A DNA stretch of 64,000 bases from Klebsiella electrica (GTDB lineage Bacteria; Pseudomonadota; Gammaproteobacteria; Enterobacterales; Enterobacteriaceae), in NCBI RefSeq assembly GCF_006711645.1, contig NZ_CP041247.1, positions 744,001 to 808,000 of the forward strand. Reading direction: 5' to 3'. Positions 59,483-64,000 of this stretch are shown one piece after another. Under the pieces are notes generated by a model. It saw only the letters and a program-made list of their open reading frames with translations. It was not told where the DNA came from and did not search any database. The position numbers and the translations under genes were made by a program. Numbering within the stretch: the stretch's first letter is position 1; every line of letters starts with the position of its first letter.

Positions 59483-60955
59483 TTATACAACCGGCTTTCT
59501 ATGTTTATACGAGTCAGGTTTTTTCCAGAGTGCTTCCAGTTCCTCCAGAGTTTTACCCTTAGTTTCTGGGACGAATTTCCACATGAACAGCGCGGCCAGA
59601 ATCCCCATAACACCATAAACCCAGTATGCGAATCCGTTGTTGAAATGAGTTTGCAGGTAGGTGGACTTCGCCATCATCGGGAATGTCCAGCTTACGAAAT
59701 AGTTTGCGATCCATTGTGCAGCTACCGCAATAGCCAGTGCCTTTGAGCGAATACGGTTCGGGAAAATTTCCGCCAGCAGAACCCAACAGACTGGCCCCCA
59801 GCTCACCGCAAACATGGCAACATACAGCAGCATAGCGAAGAGTGCGACACCGCCAGCCCAGTGAGCATAGAACGCCGTACCCAGCAGCAACATCCCGAAA
59901 GCCATCCCCAGCGCTCCGATGATCTGCAGTGGCTTACGCCCAAATTTATCCACAGTCATAATAGCAATCACCGTAAACAGCAGATTGATAATGCCAACAA
60001 TGATTGTTTGCAGCAACGCTGTATCCTGGCTTGAACCAATTTCTTTAAAAACTTCTGGCGCATAATACAGCACCACATTGATCCCCACGAACTGCTGGAA
60101 TACCGACAGCATCACGCCAATTACAACAATGGCAATACCAAAGGAAAAGAGAGGGGCCGATTGTACGGTATCGACGCTTACTGATTTCACCACATTCTTA
60201 AATTCAGCCTGACCCGCAACTTTACCCAACAGTTTTTCCAGAATAACGGACGCCTGAGCATTCTGACCACGGGTTGCCAGCCAGCGTGGACTTTCCGGTA
60301 CGGTAAATAACAGCGCAAAGAAGATCAGTGAAGGTATTGCCCCGGAAAGGAACATATAACGCCAACCCATGGTATCCAGCCACTCTGGCGTACCGCTGCG
60401 GGCAATGAAATAGTTAACACAGTAAACCAATAGCTGACCAAATATAATAGCGAACTGGTTAAAAGAAACGAGCCTGCCGCGTATGTTAGCTGGTGCTATC
60501 TCCGCAATATACATCGGTGAAATCATCGAGGCTATCCCAACCCCAATACCGCCGAGAATACGATAAATAACAAACGTACTTACATAGTCACTCAGATAAG
60601 TTGGTACGCCTGCCGTACTATCGATCGCGTGATGCCCTATTTCTGGAAATGATGACCCCAGTGCGGAAATAAAAAATAAAAGACCAGCAACCATTAATGA
60701 TCTTTTTCGGCCAAACTTACTGCTTAATATTCCGGCCAGCCCACCACCAATAATACAACCAATTAATGCACTGGCAACACAAAAACCTAACAATGAGTTA
60801 GCGGCCCCTTCAGCTAAATCCCGGGGTACAACAAAAACATTGTTAAGCGATCCGACTGTGCCAGAAATTACTGCCGTATCATAGCCAAACAGCAGTCCTC
60901 CGAGGGTGGCGACTAACGTGACACCCAGCGTGTACGAGTTCATTTTTGTGCTCAT
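59483..60955 (-). CDS. xylE: D-xylose:proton symporter XylE
   Basis: XylE imports D-xylose with protons. The 490-residue MFS sugar porter has LVATLGGLLFGYDTAVISGT in helix 1, PMYIAEIAPANIRG, SFNQFAIIFGQLLVYCVNYF, the helix 7 QQFVGINVVLYYAPEVFK with xylose-contact Gln and Asn, VDKFGRKPLQIIGALG and PETKGKTLEELEALW. It is clearly the XylE subfamily rather than GalP or AraE, but more divergent from E. coli than the core genes here. It is 115 bp downstream of xylA on the same strand, and they probably form one operon. An AGGATTAAAT precedes the ATG at 60955. Confidence 0.93.
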   Translation of the reverse strand: MSTKMNSYTLGVTLVATLGGLLFGYDTAVISGTVGSLNNVFVVPRDLAEGAANSLLGFCVASALIGCIIGGGLAGILSSKFGRKRSLMVAGLLFFISALGSSFPEIGHHAIDSTAGVPTYLSDYVSTFVIYRILGGIGVGIASMISPMYIAEIAPANIRGRLVSFNQFAIIFGQLLVYCVNYFIARSGTPEWLDTMGWRYMFLSGAIPSLIFFALLFTVPESPRWLATRGQNAQASVILEKLLGKVAGQAEFKNVVKSVSVDTVQSAPLFSFGIAIVVIGVMLSVFQQFVGINVVLYYAPEVFKEIGSSQDTALLQTIIVGIINLLFTVIAIMTVDKFGRKPLQIIGALGMAFGMLLLGTAFYAHWAGGVALFAMLLYVAMFAVSWGPVCWVLLAEIFPNRIRSKALAIAVAAQWIANYFVSWTFPMMAKSTYLQTHFNNGFAYWVYGVMGILAALFMWKFVPETKGKTLEELEALWKKPDSYKHRKPVV

Positions 60956-61020
60956 ATTTAATCCTGTAGGGCGGAAAGATCTCAGCCAAATAAATCTATT
61001 TGTGGTTCAGAGCATTAACG

Positions 61021-61052
61021 GATAATCCGCTGATATTTATCAGCGGATTATC
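61021..61052 (-). other. Perfect 32-nt palindrome between xylA and xylE
   Basis: GATAATCCGCTGATA (61021-61035) and its exact complement (61038-61052) are separated by TT. It begins 19 nt after the xylA stop. There is no T-run on the minus strand, so it is better seen as an mRNA-stabilising hairpin or attenuator that sets the xylA:xylE ratio. Confidence 0.75.
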
Positions 61053-61070
61053 CTGTTTTATAAAGCTGGA

Positions 61071-62387
61071 TTAACTGAAAATATAAGCGTTAACGAGATT
61101 TTCCATTGCTTCCTGATGACCGCTGGTGTGTTGCGGACGGAAGTTTTCTGTTTCGGCAAATTCCGCCAGTTGGGACAGACTCATATCACCAGAAAGGATT
61201 TTTTGTCCCAGTTCCTGATTCCATCCAGCATAGCGGGCGATGACAGACTGCTCAAGCGCGCCATCCTGGAGCATTCGGGCCGCGATTTTCAGAGATAAAG
61301 CCATGGTGTCCATCGCACCAATATGGCCGAGGAACAGATCGTATTTATCTGTGCTTTGACGACGGACTTTAGCGTCAAAGTTCAGTCCACCGGTGGTGAA
61401 TCCTCCCGCTTTCAGTATTTCATACATGACCAGTGCATTTTCTTCGACGCTATTCGGGAACTGGTCAGTATCCCATCCCAGTTGAGGATCGCCACGGTTA
61501 GCATCAACAGAACCAAATATCCCCAGCGCAATGGCAGAGGCAATTTCGTGGTGGAAGGAATGCCCGGCAAGTGTGGCATGATTGGCCTCAATATTTACCC
61601 GGATTTCATCCTCCAGCCCGAATTGTTTCAGGAACCCGTAAACCGTCGCCACATCGTAATCATATTGATGTTTGGTTGGTTCCTGAGGTTTGGGCTCAAT
61701 CAGTAGTGTCCCGGTAAAACCCGTTTTATATTTATGCTCAACAACCATTTGCATAAAACGACCAATCTGCTCACGCTCCTGGCGTAAGTTTGTGTTCAGT
61801 AGGCTTTCATAGCCCTCACGGCCTCCCCACAGCACATAGTTTTCACCGCCAAGTCGTTTTGTAGCATCCATCGCATGAGCAACCTGAGTCGCAGCGACCG
61901 CAAACACTTCAGGATTTGGATTTGTTGCCGCACCTGCCGCATAGCGTGGGTTAGAGAATGCGTTAGCCGTTCCCCAAAGCAGCTTCAGGCCCGTTTCTTC
62001 CTGTTTCTGGGCCAGAATATCTGTCATGACCGCCAGGTTCTGGCGATATTCGCTGAGACTATTGCCCTCTGGTGAAACATCCGTATCATGGAAGCAATAA
62101 AAAGGCACATTCAATTTTTTGAAGAATTCAAAGGCGACATCGGCTTTTAATTTCGCCATTTCCAGCGCATTACCAGGCTTCTGCCAGGGGCGGTCGAATG
62201 CCCCCAGACCAAACATATCCTGCCCATTCCAGCAGAAATTATGCCAGTAGCAGGCGGCAAAGCGCAGATGATCTCTCATACTTTTACCGAGGATGATCTC
62301 ATCCGGATTGTAATGACGGAAAGCAAGAGGATTATATTTTCCAGTACCTTCGAATTTAATTTGTTCAACTTCAGGGAAATATGACAT
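61071..62387 (-). CDS. xylA: D-xylose isomerase
   Basis: XylA converts D-xylose to D-xylulose. The 438-residue, metal-dependent TIM-barrel enzyme has the catalytic His in [13 protein letters not shown], metal ligands in [35 protein letters not shown] and [20 protein letters not shown]. It resembles E. coli XylA throughout, with more substitutions than in the core genes. GGAG lies 8 nt before the ATG at 62387. It precedes xylE in the same direction. No xylB is in the window, so xylulokinase must be encoded elsewhere. Confidence 0.95.
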   Translation of the reverse strand: MSYFPEVEQIKFEGTGKYNPLAFRHYNPDEIILGKSMRDHLRFAACYWHNFCWNGQDMFGLGAFDRPWQKPGNALEMAKLKADVAFEFFKKLNVPFYCFHDTDVSPEGNSLSEYRQNLAVMTDILAQKQEETGLKLLWGTANAFSNPRYAAGAATNPNPEVFAVAATQVAHAMDATKRLGGENYVLWGGREGYESLLNTNLRQEREQIGRFMQMVVEHKYKTGFTGTLLIEPKPQEPTKHQYDYDVATVYGFLKQFGLEDEIRVNIEANHATLAGHSFHHEIASAIALGIFGSVDANRGDPQLGWDTDQFPNSVEENALVMYEILKAGGFTTGGLNFDAKVRRQSTDKYDLFLGHIGAMDTMALSLKIAARMLQDGALEQSVIARYAGWNQELGQKILSGDMSLSQLAEFAETENFRPQHTSGHQEAMENLVNAYIFS

Positions 62388-62692
62388 TGGTTAGTCTCCA
62401 GTTTAGTTTTGATATCCCTGATATAGACACCTCTCACTTTATCATACAATTGAGTTTTTTCGCATCTCGATTATAAAAATGAGTTACCGTGATATTCGTC
62501 ACATTTCCTCTGATTTAAATATATTTGTTAATTAAGATTAAATACGTATTGACCACATCCTGTCATTAATTTAATTAAGTAAGTTGAGTGTTAATTTCAT
62601 CCGTTGAGTGTTTTTTTATGTAACAAAATATATTAATCATGGCTGTTTTATTAAATCATAAGAAATAGCCAGCGTGAAAGCTGACTACGTTT
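62388..62692 (-). promoter_or_regulatory. Regulatory region of xylA-xylE
   Basis: 305 bp of very AT-rich DNA upstream of xylA. A CRP site lies at 62488-62503. On the minus strand TATGAT (62446-62441) would place a start near 62434, with CRP centred about 61 bp upstream, a class I arrangement; a TATAAT at 62475-62470 is an alternative. A XylR site is possible but I could not assign one. A weak hairpin at 62668-62687 may end the upstream hypothetical gene. Confidence 0.55.
62488..62503 (-). promoter_or_regulatory. CRP site upstream of xylA
   Basis: CGTGATATTCGTCACA carries the GTGA-N6-TCACA core. Catabolite control of xylose genes is expected. Confidence 0.7.
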
Positions 62693-63088
62693 TTAGAATG
62701 GTGAGGCATTCAGGTAGATTGTGGTTGAGTAGCTCGCCCCATTAGTGAAGCGATATATGTTGCCTTTCACGTTCAGGTGAATAGCGCCATCACTTATGTC
62801 TACCTTTGCGCTTGCGTCAGATGTTGATAAAAAGGCGTGATACTTATCTCCCACACCTTTCAGGAAAGCGTCTTTGCTAACTTCTGGAGGGACTAAATAA
62901 AACTGGTACACAAAGTTTGTCGTAGCACCTGCGCTGCCCTCTGTAATGTATAGTGACACCTTAGAATTGATTTTCTCAACCTTATAAACAGTCTGAATGA
63001 CTGGAGAGTTGAGCGCCTTATACACCCCGTAGCAAGCCACGATACCCATCAGTACCGCAGCCCACCTAAAAATCCGAACGTTTCGCAT
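62693..63088 (-). CDS. Hypothetical membrane-anchored protein
   Basis: A 131-residue protein that I do not recognise. Residues 8-25 (RWAAVLMGIVACYGVYKA) form one membrane helix or uncleaved signal, and the rest is polar with a beta-strand pattern (VIQTVYKVEKINSKVSLYI, FVYQFYLVPPEV, ASYSTTIYLNASPF), probably periplasmic. There is one cysteine, within the hydrophobic segment, but the sequence around it (VACY) is not a clear lipobox. It lies 52 nt downstream of the sigma-54 activator gene on the same strand, and 305 bp upstream of xylA. AGGGCAGG precedes the ATG. Confidence 0.7.
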   Translation of the reverse strand: MRNVRIFRWAAVLMGIVACYGVYKALNSPVIQTVYKVEKINSKVSLYITEGSAGATTNFVYQFYLVPPEVSKDAFLKGVGDKYHAFLSTSDASAKVDISDGAIHLNVKGNIYRFTNGASYSTTIYLNASPF

Positions 63089-63140
63089 CGTCTATACCTG
63101 CCCTGATGAATGTGAACTTATGGCGTCAAGAAGAAAGGTT

Positions 63141-64000
63141 TTATAAACCGTATAGTTTTATCTTTCGGTATAACGTGGCAATACTGATCCCCAGTTCGGT
63201 CGCAGCTTGTTTTTTCCCCTCCACGCCGGGACTAAATCTTTGTAAAGCCGCTTCAATAACCTTCCTTTCTGCTTGCCTTCCCTGGTTGGCTAGTTGCCCG
63301 GACTGCGCAGTCATTATGGATTTTCTGCCATCGTCCGCAGTGAGTAGATAAGGGGGAAGGTGGCTGGCATTGATTCCAGCGGTTTCCCCGCGCATTACAA
63401 AAATATATTCTATGACGTTGCGTAATTCACGGATATTACCCGGCCAGTGCCAGGCATAGAGGCGGTTAATAACGTCATCAGGGAGTTTTTGCCCTGGCCG
63501 CTGGTAACTTACTGAGAACTCATCGGCAAAATATTGGGCGAGGACTGCGATATCAGCCCGTCGTTCCCGCAGAGAAGGAAGAACCAGAGGGACTACGTTA
63601 AGACGATAGAAAAGATCTTCGCGAAACTGATTATTTTCCACCATCGCGCTAATGTTTTTATTGGTCGCGGCAATAATGCGCACATCAATATTAATAGTGT
63701 TATTCGAACCAACGCGGGTAATAGCCTTTTCCTGCAAAACTCTGAGTAGCTTGGCCTGCAGGTGCAGCGGCATATCGCCGATCTCATCCAGAAACAGACT
63801 GCCCCCGTTAGCCAGTTCAAATTTTCCAATTCGCCCTTTAGGATCTGCGCCGCTGAACGCGCCGCGGACGTAACCAAACAGTTCGCTTTCCAGCAGTTGC
63901 TCGGGGATGGCGGCGCAGTTAATTGTTATGAATGGGGCGGTTTTACGTGGACTGTTCTGGTGAATGGCAAATGCTACGACCTCTTTCCCTGAACCGCTTT
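63141..64000 (-). CDS. Sigma-54-dependent transcriptional activator, 5' part outside the window
   Basis: The C-terminal 286 codons are seen; the start lies beyond 64000. The AAA+ domain shows the end of Walker A (SGSGKE), the sigma-54 contact loop as GAFSGA in [14 protein letters not shown] (usually GAFTGA), Walker B in [20 protein letters not shown], the sensor I region IAATNKNI, and [15 protein letters not shown]. The C-terminus is a Fis-type HTH ([20 protein letters not shown]). The sensor domain and target are unknown, and a sigma-54 promoter (GG-N10-GC) was not found at the neighbouring genes by eye. Confidence 0.9.
   Translation of the reverse strand, partial: SGSGKEVVAFAIHQNSPRKTAPFITINCAAIPEQLLESELFGYVRGAFSGADPKGRIGKFELANGGSLFLDEIGDMPLHLQAKLLRVLQEKAITRVGSNNTINIDVRIIAATNKNISAMVENNQFREDLFYRLNVVPLVLPSLRERRADIAVLAQYFADEFSVSYQRPGQKLPDDVINRLYAWHWPGNIRELRNVIEYIFVMRGETAGINASHLPPYLLTADDGRKSIMTAQSGQLANQGRQAERKVIEAALQRFSPGVEGKKQAATELGISIATLYRKIKLYGL

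Overview
The window is chromosomal DNA from a member of the Enterobacteriaceae close to, but not the same as, Escherichia coli. Almost every protein can be read against its E. coli K-12 counterpart at high similarity, and the order follows the K-12 segment running from glyU/ygeR to hemW. It differs from K-12 by a CsgD-like regulator next to ruvX, an RpiR-type regulator next to bglA, a xylose gene cluster beyond the glyU tRNA, and a sugar ABC transporter beside hemW. These differences and the REP-type repeats suggest a Citrobacter, Enterobacter, Klebsiella or Kosakonia relative. The genus cannot be fixed by reading alone.

Layout. 1-3.1 kb: a pentose-type sugar ABC importer (binding protein, single-domain ATPase, permease cut by the window edge). 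3.3-7.7 kb: hemW-rdgB-yggU-yggT-yggS, with yggR divergent. 7.7-13.1 kb: csgD-like regulator, ruvX, yqgE, gshB, rsmE, endA, sprT. 13.2-20.9 kb: galP with CRP and GalR-type sites, metK with three met boxes, the small gene yqgB, speA, speB and loiP. 21.2-27 kb: tktA and the glycolytic operon epd-pgk-fbaA with Cra and CRP sites. 27-32.9 kb: mscS, argO, yggE, argP, rpiA, serA. 32.9-35.3 kb is rich in RNA: the IbsC/SibC type I toxin-antitoxin pair, fau, 6S RNA, zapA, ygfB. 35.3-44.7 kb: pepP-ubiH-ubiI, the glycine cleavage operon gcvTHP, ygfF. 45-51 kb: bglA and its likely regulator, yqfB, yqfA, ygfZ, sdhE-ygfX, fldB. 51-57.3 kb: xerD-dsbC-recJ-prfB-lysS, with the programmed +1 frameshift in prfB. 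57.4-59.1 kb: idi, the lipoprotein gene ygeR/actS and tRNA-Gly(CCC). 59.1-64 kb: an AT-richer segment with xylE, xylA, a small membrane-anchored protein of unknown function and part of a sigma-54 activator.

Themes. Central carbon metabolism is dense here (tktA, rpiA, epd, pgk, fbaA, galP, xylA, xylE, bglA). One-carbon and methyl metabolism is also well represented (metK, serA, gcvTHP, fau, ygfZ). The accessory parts are the two ends of the window and the csgD-like insertion. I did not find an entirely new system. The best candidates for follow-up are the xylA-xylE/sigma-54 segment at the glyU hotspot, the CsgD paralogue with its long AT-rich leader, the IbsC/SibC locus, the yqgE-gshB palindromic repeats, and several strong inverted repeats between genes. 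CRISPR arrays, complete insertion sequences and prophage genes were not seen.
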